From contig NZ_CANLZV010000004.1 in NCBI RefSeq assembly GCF_947495665.1, positions 1-64,000 of the forward strand: a DNA stretch of 64,000 nt. The letters are read 5' to 3'. A model generated the notes under the pieces. That model was not told where the DNA came from and ran no database searches. It saw nothing but the letters and a program-made list of their open reading frames with translations. The DNA is from an uncultured Sunxiuqinia sp. Its GTDB lineage: Bacteria > Bacteroidota > Bacteroidia > Bacteroidales > Prolixibacteraceae. Below are positions 45,901 through 53,183 of the stretch, piece by piece (the stretch's first letter is position 1; each line of letters begins with the position of its first letter). Position numbers and translations under genes: made by a program.

Positions 45901-46122
45901 GTCCTCTACCCCGTTGATCTGTTCTTCCAACGGCACCACCACACTTTTCAGCACGGTTTCGGCGCTGGCGCCGGTGTAGTTAGCCGACACCCGAATGGTT
46001 GGAGGTGCAATATCCGGATACTGTTCAATGGGCAATGTGGTAATCCCCAACACGCCAACAATGACAATAACAATCGATATGACCGATGATAATACCGGTC
46101 GTTCAATAAATTTTCTGAACAT
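42973..46122 (-). CDS. RND multidrug efflux pump, HAE1 family (AcrB/MexB-like)
   Basis: 1049 residues, the normal length. Residues 1-340 begin with FIERPVLSSVISIVIVIVGVLGI and the first porter loop. TM4 contains LALVLAIGIVVDDAIVVVEAV, with the paired Asp residues of the proton relay. GFVPNEDTGSIF marks the second half, and VPPMVPGFGVSGGF-like docking regions are present. It exports drugs, bile-like compounds or metabolites through the proton gradient. It is 15 bases after the adaptor gene. Confidence 0.96.
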   Translation of the reverse strand: MFRKFIERPVLSSVISIVIVIVGVLGITTLPIEQYPDIAPPTIRVSANYTGASAETVLKSVVVPLEEQINGVEDMTYMTSSSMNNGRANIEVYFKQGVDPDMAAVNVQNRVTQATNMLPAEVVKAGVITAKRQSSILLITSLYSPDGTYDETFIQNYANINLIPMFKRISGVGEAMIFGAKDYSMRIWLKPDVLAAYKLEPRDVMAALNEQSLEAAPGRFGELNNQTYEYILKYKGKLSQSEEFENIIIRADQDGNILRLKDVAEVELGALSYSVTTTAMGKPGVSIAIFQAAGSNAREVISQAKATLEEASKSFPEGLDYTILNDTNEFLDSSINKVLKTLVEALVLVILVVFIFLQNFRATLIPAIAVPVSIIGTFFFLSLFGFTINMLTLFALVLAIGIVVDDAIVVVEAVHAKLDGGAKNGKTAAISAMNEISGAIVAITLVMSAVFVPVTFISGSTGVFYKQFGITLAVAIILSAVNALTLSPALCAIFLKPEHEDPSKKKNLKERMYASFNTAFDAMTEKYRKTTMFFLNRKWVAVSVIVVFVGIMGYLMKTTPTGFVPNEDTGSIFLDISMPPATSSEKTLIVAEQVDSMLTAIPEIAGRSTVAGYSLISGAGSSYAMVICKLKPFAERTEKSQGVNSVIARIYQATAGIRDARVIAFAPPMVPGFGVSGGFTLELEDKTGGDIKKFEQISNNFLMKLNQRPEVQYAITSFSTNFPQYEVDVNVAVCKQAGVGVNSVLGALQGYIGGYYASDFNRFGKQFRVMVQADPSYRGNPEDLSSIKVRTGNGEMAPITQFVTLKRVFGPESLKRFNMYTAISVTGAPNPGFSTGDAIAAVQEVAEQELPMGYGYDFSGLTREELASGSTTVIIFILCVVFVYFLLSAQYESFILPLSILFSLPVGIAGSYIFARIMGVENNIYLQISLIMLIGLLAKNAILIVEFALQRRHEGMTIMQSAIEGAVARLRPILMTSIAFIVGLLPLIVGGGVGANGNRSIGVGAVGGMLIGTFIGILVIPAMYVIFQTLQEKVKKPEQTEISEMNSLD

Positions 46123-46137
46123 GTTTTCTGTGGAATT

Positions 46138-47325
46138 TTAGTTACGACTTGAATTAGCTGCAAGCCCGCTTTCGTTCATCGAGCTAAGTTCTGTCAACTT
46201 TGGCTTGATTGGTGTTTGATTTCTCAGCGAAGTAATTCCCTCAATCACAACCTGATCACCAACCTTCAATCCGGAAGTAACCACATAGTAGTCTTTCAGG
46301 TTACCGGCCAATACCTCTACACTGGTATTTACTACCTTATTATCTTCACCTACCACGTATACAAAATGCTTACCCTGTAATTCATAAGCCGCTTTCTGCG
46401 GAATCAGGATTGCTGCTTCCAAATGTTCCGGGATACGAACCAAACCACTGCTACCACTGCGTAGCAGGAACCCGGGGTTGGGGAACGAAGCCCGAATGTT
46501 TACTGATCCGGTTTGCTGATCAACCAAACCACTGGCAGTTTCCACTTTTCCAGTAGCGTCAAAGGTGGTATTGTCGGCTAAAACCAAGGAAACATCTGGT
46601 ATGCTCTTGAGTTTTTCCTGCAGATTAGCACCTTCCAGGTCACGGGTCAATTGCAGAAAGTCTTTTTCATTCATCGAAAAGTAAGCATACATGTTTGTCG
46701 TATTCGAAACTGTTGTCAAAGGCTCAGCAATGGCACTGCTCACCAAACTTCCTACACGGTATGGGAAATTACCGATAATGCCATCGGTTGGACTGGTGAT
46801 TTTAGTATACTGCAGGTTGGCTTTGGCATTTTCCATGTTGGCTTTGGCCTGGGCCAATTGTGCCTCGGCTGCTTTCAGTGTTGACTGAACCGACTCAAGC
46901 TCAAACTTACTGATGATGTTTTTATCAACCAGTGGTTTGGTTTTGCCTACATTGATTTTGGCCGTAGCCACTTGTGCCTCGGCAACTTTAACCTGCGCTT
47001 CGGCTGAGCGTACGTTGGCTTCAATGTCGTTCGCATTTAAGCGAAACAACACCTGTCCTTTTTTCACATAGGCTCCTTCATCCACCAAAATCTCTTCGAT
47101 GTATCCAGCCACGCGGGGACGAATCTCAACCGTTTGCTGGCCTTCCAAAACTGCCGGATAACTTTTATCCAGCGTTGCCCTTTGCTCTTTTATTGAAATA
47201 ACCTGATACTCCTTTGCCTGTCCCGGGGCTCCGGGGGCCACTTCTCCCTGGGTTGGTGTGCAGGCTACAGCCGCGAACATCAACCAAATAAAATTCAGAT
47301 TTTTAATGTGTTTTCTTGTTTTCAT
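46138..47325 (-). CDS. RND periplasmic adaptor (membrane-fusion) lipoprotein
   Basis: 395 residues. The N-terminal FIWLMFAAVAC lipobox anchors it. ATLDKSYPAVLEGQQTVEIRPRVAGYIEEILVDEGAYVKKGQVLFRL is the first half of the lipoyl domain; a helical hairpin (about 95-165) and the second lipoyl half (YTKITSPTDGIIGN) follow, then the beta-barrel. It joins the RND pump to the outer-membrane channel. It lies 35 bases after the MarR gene. Confidence 0.95.
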   Translation of the reverse strand: MKTRKHIKNLNFIWLMFAAVACTPTQGEVAPGAPGQAKEYQVISIKEQRATLDKSYPAVLEGQQTVEIRPRVAGYIEEILVDEGAYVKKGQVLFRLNANDIEANVRSAEAQVKVAEAQVATAKINVGKTKPLVDKNIISKFELESVQSTLKAAEAQLAQAKANMENAKANLQYTKITSPTDGIIGNFPYRVGSLVSSAIAEPLTTVSNTTNMYAYFSMNEKDFLQLTRDLEGANLQEKLKSIPDVSLVLADNTTFDATGKVETASGLVDQQTGSVNIRASFPNPGFLLRSGSSGLVRIPEHLEAAILIPQKAAYELQGKHFVYVVGEDNKVVNTSVEVLAGNLKDYYVVTSGLKVGDQVVIEGITSLRNQTPIKPKLTELSSMNESGLAANSSRN

Positions 47326-47360
47326 GTTTAATCTATTGTTTAAAGTCTTCTGTTTTCAAA

Positions 47361-47810
47361 TTAGTCATTGCACTCACCAGGCGTAAATCCGGCATTTTGC
47401 TGAATCATTTCAGCCACACGCCTAAAGGCCTGAAAATCTTCGTTACTCACTCCTGCCAACAACTTATCGACCAACGATTTTGCAATTCGCTTGGCTTTAT
47501 CCAACTCTTCTTCTCCTTTGCTGGTCAGCATCAGGTTCTTTTTCCGCCCGTCATGCTTATCCTGGCTTCGAACCACATAGCCATTATCCAACAAAACACT
47601 GATTTGTCGCAAAATGATTGACTTATCCTTGTTAAATGCATCAGCAAGCTCTTGTTGCGTCCAATTCTTATTTAAAGACAACTGAAACATAATCGCGAAA
47701 TGCTCAAAACTCAGATGAATCTCTTGTTCTTTAAACGCCTGCATTATCATCCCCTTATAGGCATGGACCGTTTGCCCCAGAATATGCCCCAATGGTTTAT
47801 CTGTGTTCAT
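47361..47810 (-). CDS. MarR-family transcriptional regulator of the efflux operon
   Basis: 149 residues. The winged helix covers about 35-105: LNKNWTQQELADAFNKDKSIILRQISVLLDNGYVVRSQDKHDGRKKNLMLTSKGEE, with the typical DxR wing. Being first in the operon and lying next to three palindromes, it most likely represses its own promoter and the three efflux genes until a drug or phenolic ligand binds. The effector is not known. Confidence 0.92.
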   Translation of the reverse strand: MNTDKPLGHILGQTVHAYKGMIMQAFKEQEIHLSFEHFAIMFQLSLNKNWTQQELADAFNKDKSIILRQISVLLDNGYVVRSQDKHDGRKKNLMLTSKGEEELDKAKRIAKSLVDKLLAGVSNEDFQAFRRVAEMIQQNAGFTPGECND

Positions 47811-47827
47811 CGTTAAATTGTTTTCAG

Positions 47828-47862
47828 CAAAACTAATCCGAATTAGTTGACTAAGTCAACTA
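47828..47862 (-). promoter_or_regulatory. marR promoter with overlapping operator palindromes
   Basis: On the minus strand TTG (complement of 47857-47859), 21-base spacer, TAGTTTTG (complement of 47828-47835). The 8-bp inverted repeat TAGTTGAC-TAA-GTCAACTA (47844-47862) covers the -33 element and part of the spacer. A second repeat AACTAAT-CCGA-ATTAGTT (47831-47848) covers the -7 element. Binding of the regulator would block polymerase. Confidence 0.7.
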
Positions 47863-47901
47863 GTTTTGGTTAAAAAAACTTTAACACATCGAAAAAAAAC
47901 T

Positions 47902-47920
47902 TAATCAACTAGTTAATTGA
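47902..47920. promoter_or_regulatory. Third palindrome upstream of the marR operon
   Basis: The 8-bp palindrome AACTAGTT lies in TCAACTAGTTAATTGA, similar to half of the main operator (GTCAACTAG). It is about 50 bases upstream of the -33 element and could be a second regulator site. The remaining bases to 48108 show nothing clear. Confidence 0.4.
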
Positions 47921-48108
47921 ATCTTACAAATTATCCCAATGTTAAGAAATCAGACAATAAGCTCTGCTTTTAACACCTGTTAACAGTCTATCCCTACTTG
48001 CGACTAACCGTCTGATAACAAAATTGATTTCTTTTGAACGACAGCAAGCAATAGTTCCTCCTGCTGCAGCGATTTCGGTTTCTTTTCTCCGATTTTTCAG
48101 GCACAAAA

Positions 48109-48132
48109 AAAGGATGTCTGCTGACATCCTTT
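48109..48132 (-). terminator. Intrinsic terminator of the peroxiredoxin gene
   Basis: On the minus strand AAAGGATGTC, a 4-base loop and GACATCCTTT are followed by a T-run. It lies about 50 bases after the peroxiredoxin stop. Confidence 0.85.
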
Positions 48133-48181
48133 CTATAAGCTATAAGATCTAATCTAACTTAACTCATTATGGCGTATTGTA

Positions 48182-48715
48182 TTAAGCTAATGTTGCTTGA
48201 CCCGGCTCCCAGTCACAAGGAGTTAACTCACCTGTTTGCAAAGCACCCAAAACGCGTAAAACTTCAGGCACATTGCGGCCGATGGCCAAATCGTTAACGC
48301 TTACCCAACGGATCACTCCTTCTTCATCTAAAATGAAAGTTGCCCGGTAAGCAATTTTTTCGTCAGCTTCCAAAATTCCTAAGTCTTCGGCCAGCGATTT
48401 TGAAGTATCCGCCAACATAGGGAATTGCAGCTGACGCAAGCCAGGGTGATCGTTTCTCCAAGCCAGGTGCACAAATTCAGAGTCGGTTGAAGCACCAATC
48501 AGGTTGGCATTCAATTTCTGAAATGATGCGAAGTGGTCGTTAAACCCGGTAATTTCTGTCGGGCATACAAACGTAAAGTCTTTTGGCCACCAAAACACCA
48601 CACTCCATTTGCCTTTCAGGTCTTCATTGGTAATGGTCTTAAATTCTTTTCCTGGTTCAAGAGAAACAACGGCTGTCTTTTTAAACTCGGGAAATTTTTG
48701 TCCTATTGTCAACAT
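48182..48715 (-). CDS. Peroxiredoxin (AhpC/TSA family)
   Basis: 177 residues, cytoplasmic. KWSVVFWWPKDFTFVCPTEI holds the peroxidatic Cys (FxxxCPTE), and TPCDWEPG near the C-terminus holds a candidate resolving Cys, so it is probably a typical 2-Cys enzyme. It reduces hydrogen peroxide and organic peroxides. No ahpF is adjacent, so thioredoxin is a likely electron donor. A strong own promoter precedes it. Confidence 0.93.
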   Translation of the reverse strand: MLTIGQKFPEFKKTAVVSLEPGKEFKTITNEDLKGKWSVVFWWPKDFTFVCPTEITGFNDHFASFQKLNANLIGASTDSEFVHLAWRNDHPGLRQLQFPMLADTSKSLAEDLGILEADEKIAYRATFILDEEGVIRWVSVNDLAIGRNVPEVLRVLGALQTGELTPCDWEPGQATLA

Positions 48716-48758
48716 GATTTTCTGTTTTTAATATTTGATTTTTCAATAATTTCTGTGG

Positions 48759-48789
48759 CAAATATAGCGGCAGCTCCAGTGGCAATCAA
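48759..48789 (-). promoter_or_regulatory. Promoter of the peroxiredoxin gene
   Basis: On the minus strand TTG (complement of 48787-48789), 20-base spacer, TATATTTG (complement of 48759-48766): a complete consensus promoter, 43 bases before the start codon. Confidence 0.75.
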
Positions 48790-48931
48790 ATTGATTTTTT
48801 TTAATCGGAATAGACAAAAACTATTTGACAAACCTGTAAAAACCCATTAGTTATCGTTCCTCTTTATTGCAACCCATTCAAGCCAAGAATCCTAATTCCG
48901 TTGTCCTTTGCGGATTCATCCGGCAAAATGT

Positions 48932-48962
48932 TTGGGGGTAAGCCCGAAGAATTATATCTTTA
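48932..48962 (+). promoter_or_regulatory. Promoter of the first Gfo/Idh/MocA gene
   Basis: TTG (48932-48934), 20-base spacer, TATCTTTA (48955-48962), one base away from consensus. The leader to the ATG at 49032 would be about 65 bases. Confidence 0.5.
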
Positions 48963-49031
48963 ACTGGTTTTTTAAAGCTTTCGGGCTTTGAAAAATTACG
49001 TTTTTACCTGAATCAATTTGAATTATAAACT

Positions 49032-50531
49032 ATGAAAAAGCTTTCAAAAGAATCAAAGCAAGTTTCAAGAAGGGCCTTTCTGGGAACAGCTGCAACTGCA
49101 GCTGCCGGAATTACCATTCTTCCTAGCAGTGTTATTGCAGGTTTGGGACACAAAGCCCCGAGTGATAAACTGAATATCGTTGGTGTTGGTGTCGGCGGTA
49201 TGGGTTTCGCTAACTTGAAGAACCTGGAATCAGAAAACATCATCGGTCTTTGCGATGTGGACTGGAACTACACTGGCGGCAACGGCGTTTTCGACCGCTA
49301 TCCAAAAGCCAAAAAGTACAAAGACTGGCGCAGAATGTATGACGAAATGGGTAAAGATTTCGACGCAGTTATGATTGCAACAGCCGACCATACCCACGCC
49401 ATTACTGCAGCTCACGCCATTGCCATGGGCAAACACGTATACGTGCAAAAACCATTAACACACTCCGTTTACGAATCTCGTTTGTTGACAAAATTGGCTG
49501 AGAAGTATAAAGTGGCCACATCCATGGGGAACCAAGGATCGTCAGGCGAAGGTGTAAACCTGACAACCGAATGGATTGCCAACGGTGAGATTGGTGAAAT
49601 TACCAAAGTAGAAGCGTTCACTGACCGTCCAATTTGGCCACAAGGATTGAACACTCCTGAAAACGGGCAGTGGGTTCCTGATGGATTGGATTGGGACTTG
49701 TTCGTTGGACCAGCTAAAATGCGTCCGTACAACGAAATTTACCATCCTTGGAACTGGCGTGGCTGGTGGGACTACGGTACAGGTGCACTAGGTGATATGG
49801 CTTGCCACATCCTGCACCCGGTATTTGTTGGTCTGGACTTAGGCTACCCAACAAAGGCACAAGGTAACTCTACTTTATTGTTACAAGACTGTGCCCCAAC
49901 AGCACAATCTGTGAAATTAACTTTCCCCGAAAGGAAAGCGAAGAAAAAAATGAAAATTAAACTTCCTGAAGTGGAAGTAAACTGGTATGATGGTGGTATT
50001 AAACCAATGCTTCCCGACGGATGGCCAGCTGGTAAAAACCCGAATGACTCAGGTGGTGGTGTCATTTTCCACGGAACTAAAGACAAGCTGATCTGTGGTT
50101 GCTACGGTGTTAATCCATGGTTGTTGTCCGGACGCAAACCAGACGCACCTAAATTCCGTCGTCGCATTGAAACCAGCCACGAAATGGACTGGGTACGTGC
50201 ATGTAAAGAAACTCCTGAAAACCGGATCCCTACGGCATCTGACTTCAGTGAAGCCGGACCATTCAACGAAATGGTAGTCATGGGTGTATTGGCCGTTCGT
50301 CTACAAAGCCTGAATAAAGAGCTTGAGTGGAATGGAGAAAAAATGGAATTCACAAACCTGAATGACAGCGAAGAAATCAGAACTGTTATTAAAGATGGTT
50401 TTGCGATTCATGATGGTCACCCAACCTTCAAGAAAACATGGACTGATCCTGTTTCTGCAAAAGAGTTTGCATCAGAACTGATCAAGCACACTTACCGTGC
50501 ACCATGGAGCTTGCCGGATATGCCAGCTTAA
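49032..50531 (+). CDS. Tat-exported Gfo/Idh/MocA-family oxidoreductase (copy 1)
   Basis: 499 residues. The twin-arginine signal VSRRAFLGTAATAAAGITILP exports it folded with its cofactor. The Rossmann domain starts LNIVGVGVGGMGFANLKNLE; ADHTHAITAAHAIAMGKHVYVQKPLTHS holds the conserved Lys of the EKP-like motif (here QKP), followed by an alpha/beta substrate domain. Such exported enzymes oxidise sugars to 3-keto-sugars or use bound NAD in anhydro-sugar chemistry. The next gene is a paralog with the same N-terminal wording. Confidence 0.9.
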   Translation: MKKLSKESKQVSRRAFLGTAATAAAGITILPSSVIAGLGHKAPSDKLNIVGVGVGGMGFANLKNLESENIIGLCDVDWNYTGGNGVFDRYPKAKKYKDWRRMYDEMGKDFDAVMIATADHTHAITAAHAIAMGKHVYVQKPLTHSVYESRLLTKLAEKYKVATSMGNQGSSGEGVNLTTEWIANGEIGEITKVEAFTDRPIWPQGLNTPENGQWVPDGLDWDLFVGPAKMRPYNEIYHPWNWRGWWDYGTGALGDMACHILHPVFVGLDLGYPTKAQGNSTLLLQDCAPTAQSVKLTFPERKAKKKMKIKLPEVEVNWYDGGIKPMLPDGWPAGKNPNDSGGGVIFHGTKDKLICGCYGVNPWLLSGRKPDAPKFRRRIETSHEMDWVRACKETPENRIPTASDFSEAGPFNEMVVMGVLAVRLQSLNKELEWNGEKMEFTNLNDSEEIRTVIKDGFAIHDGHPTFKKTWTDPVSAKEFASELIKHTYRAPWSLPDMPA

Positions 50532-50558
50532 TGATTGAATTCAAGTTTAATTACAATA

Positions 50559-50590
50559 AACGGGGTAAGAAACATCTTACCTCGTTTTTT
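50559..50590 (+). terminator. Intrinsic terminator after the first Gfo/Idh/MocA gene
   Basis: GGTAAG and CTTACC, extended outward with a mismatch, form a stem around a 6-base loop and are followed by seven T. Confidence 0.8.
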
Positions 50591-50700
50591 TATTGCCCAA
50601 TCCGAACTGGTCAATTATTTCCAATTAGAGCTTTTCCTTTTTTTACAAAATCAACATTTCTTACTAAATTGTCCACGCATATTTCCTAAAATCAAACGCA

Positions 50701-52188
50701 ATGAAACCTAGTAAAACGGGCATCAGCCGAAGAAAATTTATCGGATCAACCACCGGGGCATTAGCCGGATTGACCCTGCTTCCCAGCCATGTTATTGGCG
50801 GGTTGGGGCATAAAGCACCAAGCGACAAACTCAACATTGCCGGGATTGGTGTTGGAGGGATGGGCTATCGCAACCTGAAAAACATGGAGCTGGAAAATAT
50901 TGTTGCCCTGTGTGACGTTGACTGGAAATATGCAAATCGGAACTCCTTCCGCGAATGGCCTATAGCTCCGCAGTACAAGGATTACCGGGTGATGTTCGAC
51001 AAGCAAAAAGACATTGATGCAGTGATGATTGCTACGCCCGATCACTCGCATGCCCTGCCGGCTTTAATGGCCATGCGCCAAGGCATTCATGTCTACCTTC
51101 AAAAGCCCCTCACCCATTCGGTGTACGAAAGTCGGGTGCTGACCGAAACAGCCCGACGTTATCAAGTAGCCACGCAAATGGGAAACCAAGGGAATTCCAA
51201 TGAAGGCATCCGGCAAATTTGCGAATGGATCTGGGCCGGAAAAATTGGAGACATTACCCGGGTCGATGCCTGGACCAACCGCCCCATCTGGCCGCAAGGG
51301 CTGGAGCGACCAGACAAGGAAATGCGCATTCCTAAAACACTGGACTGGGATTTATTTTTAGGGCCGGCAGCCTACCGCCCTTACAACGAAATTTATACGC
51401 CTTGGAATTGGCGCGGCTGGTGGGATTTTGGCACCGGCGCACTGGGCGACATGGCCTGTCATATTCTTGATCCGGTATTTAAAGCATTGAAGTTGGAATA
51501 CCCGTCCTCAGTGCAGGGCAGTTCCACACCAACAAATACCGAGTCATGCCCCAATGCCGAAATGGTCGTTTACGAATTCCCCGCCAGGGATAACCTCCCC
51601 AAAGTGGCCATGCCCCCGGTAACCGTAACCTGGTACGACGGGGGACTGATGCCGCCCCGCCCCGATGAGCTATTGCCCGGAGAACCTATGGGCAATGAAA
51701 GTGGAGGCTGTATTTTTCATGGAACCAAAGGAAAGATCATGTGCGGTGCTTCATCGGCTACCCCCACCCTGCTGCCAACACGTGAGATGACTCATTTTGA
51801 ACAGCCGGAAAGAAGCATTCGACGGATTCCTAACGCCCAGGAAGGCGGACACGAACAGGACTGGATTCGGGCCTGCAAGGAAACGCCCCAAAACCGTGTA
51901 GAAGCATCATCCAACTTCGACTATGCCGGACCGCTAAACGAAATGGTCGTGATGGGTGTGCTGGCCGTTCGCTTGCAAAGTTTGCAGCGCAAACTGCTTT
52001 GGGATGGTCCAAACATGCGTTTCACCAACATCAGCAATGACGATCAGCTGCACATTCTGGCCAAGGATGAATTTGAGGTTGTAAACGGAGACCCCCGTTT
52101 CAACAAGGATTTTGTTACCCTGCCGGCCAAAAAGATGGCCGAAGAATGGATCCGGCACAACTACCGGCAAGGCTGGGAGCAAATTTAA
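50701..52188 (+). CDS. Tat-exported Gfo/Idh/MocA-family oxidoreductase (copy 2)
   Basis: 495 residues. Tat signal GISRRKFIGSTTGALAGLTLLP, Rossmann start LNIAGIGVGGMGYRNLKNME, QKP catalytic Lys motif in MRQGIHVYLQKPLTHS and the conserved WNWRGWWDFGTGALGDMACHIL block. It is clearly homologous to the gene at 49032 along its full length and probably arose by tandem duplication, but the two have separate transcription signals. Substrate unknown; likely a sugar or glycoside in the periplasm. Confidence 0.9.
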   Translation: MKPSKTGISRRKFIGSTTGALAGLTLLPSHVIGGLGHKAPSDKLNIAGIGVGGMGYRNLKNMELENIVALCDVDWKYANRNSFREWPIAPQYKDYRVMFDKQKDIDAVMIATPDHSHALPALMAMRQGIHVYLQKPLTHSVYESRVLTETARRYQVATQMGNQGNSNEGIRQICEWIWAGKIGDITRVDAWTNRPIWPQGLERPDKEMRIPKTLDWDLFLGPAAYRPYNEIYTPWNWRGWWDFGTGALGDMACHILDPVFKALKLEYPSSVQGSSTPTNTESCPNAEMVVYEFPARDNLPKVAMPPVTVTWYDGGLMPPRPDELLPGEPMGNESGGCIFHGTKGKIMCGASSATPTLLPTREMTHFEQPERSIRRIPNAQEGGHEQDWIRACKETPQNRVEASSNFDYAGPLNEMVVMGVLAVRLQSLQRKLLWDGPNMRFTNISNDDQLHILAKDEFEVVNGDPRFNKDFVTLPAKKMAEEWIRHNYRQGWEQI

Positions 52189-52209
52189 CGGTGCATTCAC
52201 TGAACCAGT

Positions 52210-52947
52210 TTATGCCTGATTCAAATGGGCTTTGATCTTATTCTCAATTTCCAGCGTCAACTCTTTTACATCCCGTCCGGAAGGATCAATGGGCTCTAAA
52301 ACAGTATAGGTCAGGCGCGTTCCGAAAGCCAAAGGAAAGTAGCCTTTCTGCATCAAGCGGCTGTTTCCGTCAATCACAAAAGGAACAATCCAGGCTGAAG
52401 GCGCTGCACGCAACAAGGATGCAATTCCGGCTGGCTGAAATGATTTCACTAAACCGGTTTTACTGCGCGTGCCCTCGGGGAAAATGCTGGCACAATACTG
52501 CTCTTTCTCAATATGCTTACCCAGCTTGGTGATTTCAACAATGGACTGACGCCCATTTTTACGGTCGATTAAAGCCGAACCACCATGACGCAAGTTGTAG
52601 CTAATGCTTGGAATGCCTTTGCCCAATTCCTTCTTCGACACAAACTTAGGATGATGCTTCCGAAATCCCCAGACAATAGGAGGAATATCCAACGTATTTT
52701 GATGATTGGATACAATGATGAACGGACGCCCTTGGGGCAACTGCTCAAATCCCCGAAACCGGATGCGTGTTCCCAGAATAACCAAACTATAGATCAACAA
52801 AAAGTTGAGAATGTCCACCGATTTTTTCCGCAGGGGATATCCTCCAACCAACCGACAAACAATCTGAATGGGGTGGAACACGACCAACAACAAGCCAAAA
52901 ACCAAGAGGTAAACAGGGCTTAGTAAATATCCAAGTAAACGTTTCAT
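52210..52947 (-). CDS. plsC: 1-acyl-sn-glycerol-3-phosphate acyltransferase
   Basis: 245 residues from the ATG at 52947 (a TTG two codons upstream is not preferred). Two N-terminal hydrophobic segments anchor it to the inner membrane. The acyltransferase motifs are NHQNTLD (HxxxxD, catalytic His/Asp) and FPEGTRSKTG. It makes phosphatidic acid from lysophosphatidic acid. It converges on the second Gfo/Idh/MocA gene, with 21 bases between. Confidence 0.92.
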   Translation of the reverse strand: MKRLLGYLLSPVYLLVFGLLLVVFHPIQIVCRLVGGYPLRKKSVDILNFLLIYSLVILGTRIRFRGFEQLPQGRPFIIVSNHQNTLDIPPIVWGFRKHHPKFVSKKELGKGIPSISYNLRHGGSALIDRKNGRQSIVEITKLGKHIEKEQYCASIFPEGTRSKTGLVKSFQPAGIASLLRAAPSAWIVPFVIDGNSRLMQKGYFPLAFGTRLTYTVLEPIDPSGRDVKELTLEIENKIKAHLNQA

Positions 52948-53183
52948 TTCCAAAATTGAATTTTATTGACACAAAAGAACAAAAAATAAGGGAAAACCAG
53001 TTAAACTTCAGCCAATCGCCCAAATCTTTTCAGAACCATTCTAAATAACGGATAATCGTGTTAAGAATACATTATCTAGATCTTTTTCAGACAAAACTCA
53101 GAGATTATCATTTTTAATATCCACACATTTGCATATCTAATTAGGTTGATTTTTTTTTCACAATTAATAGTTCAAGACAGAAA

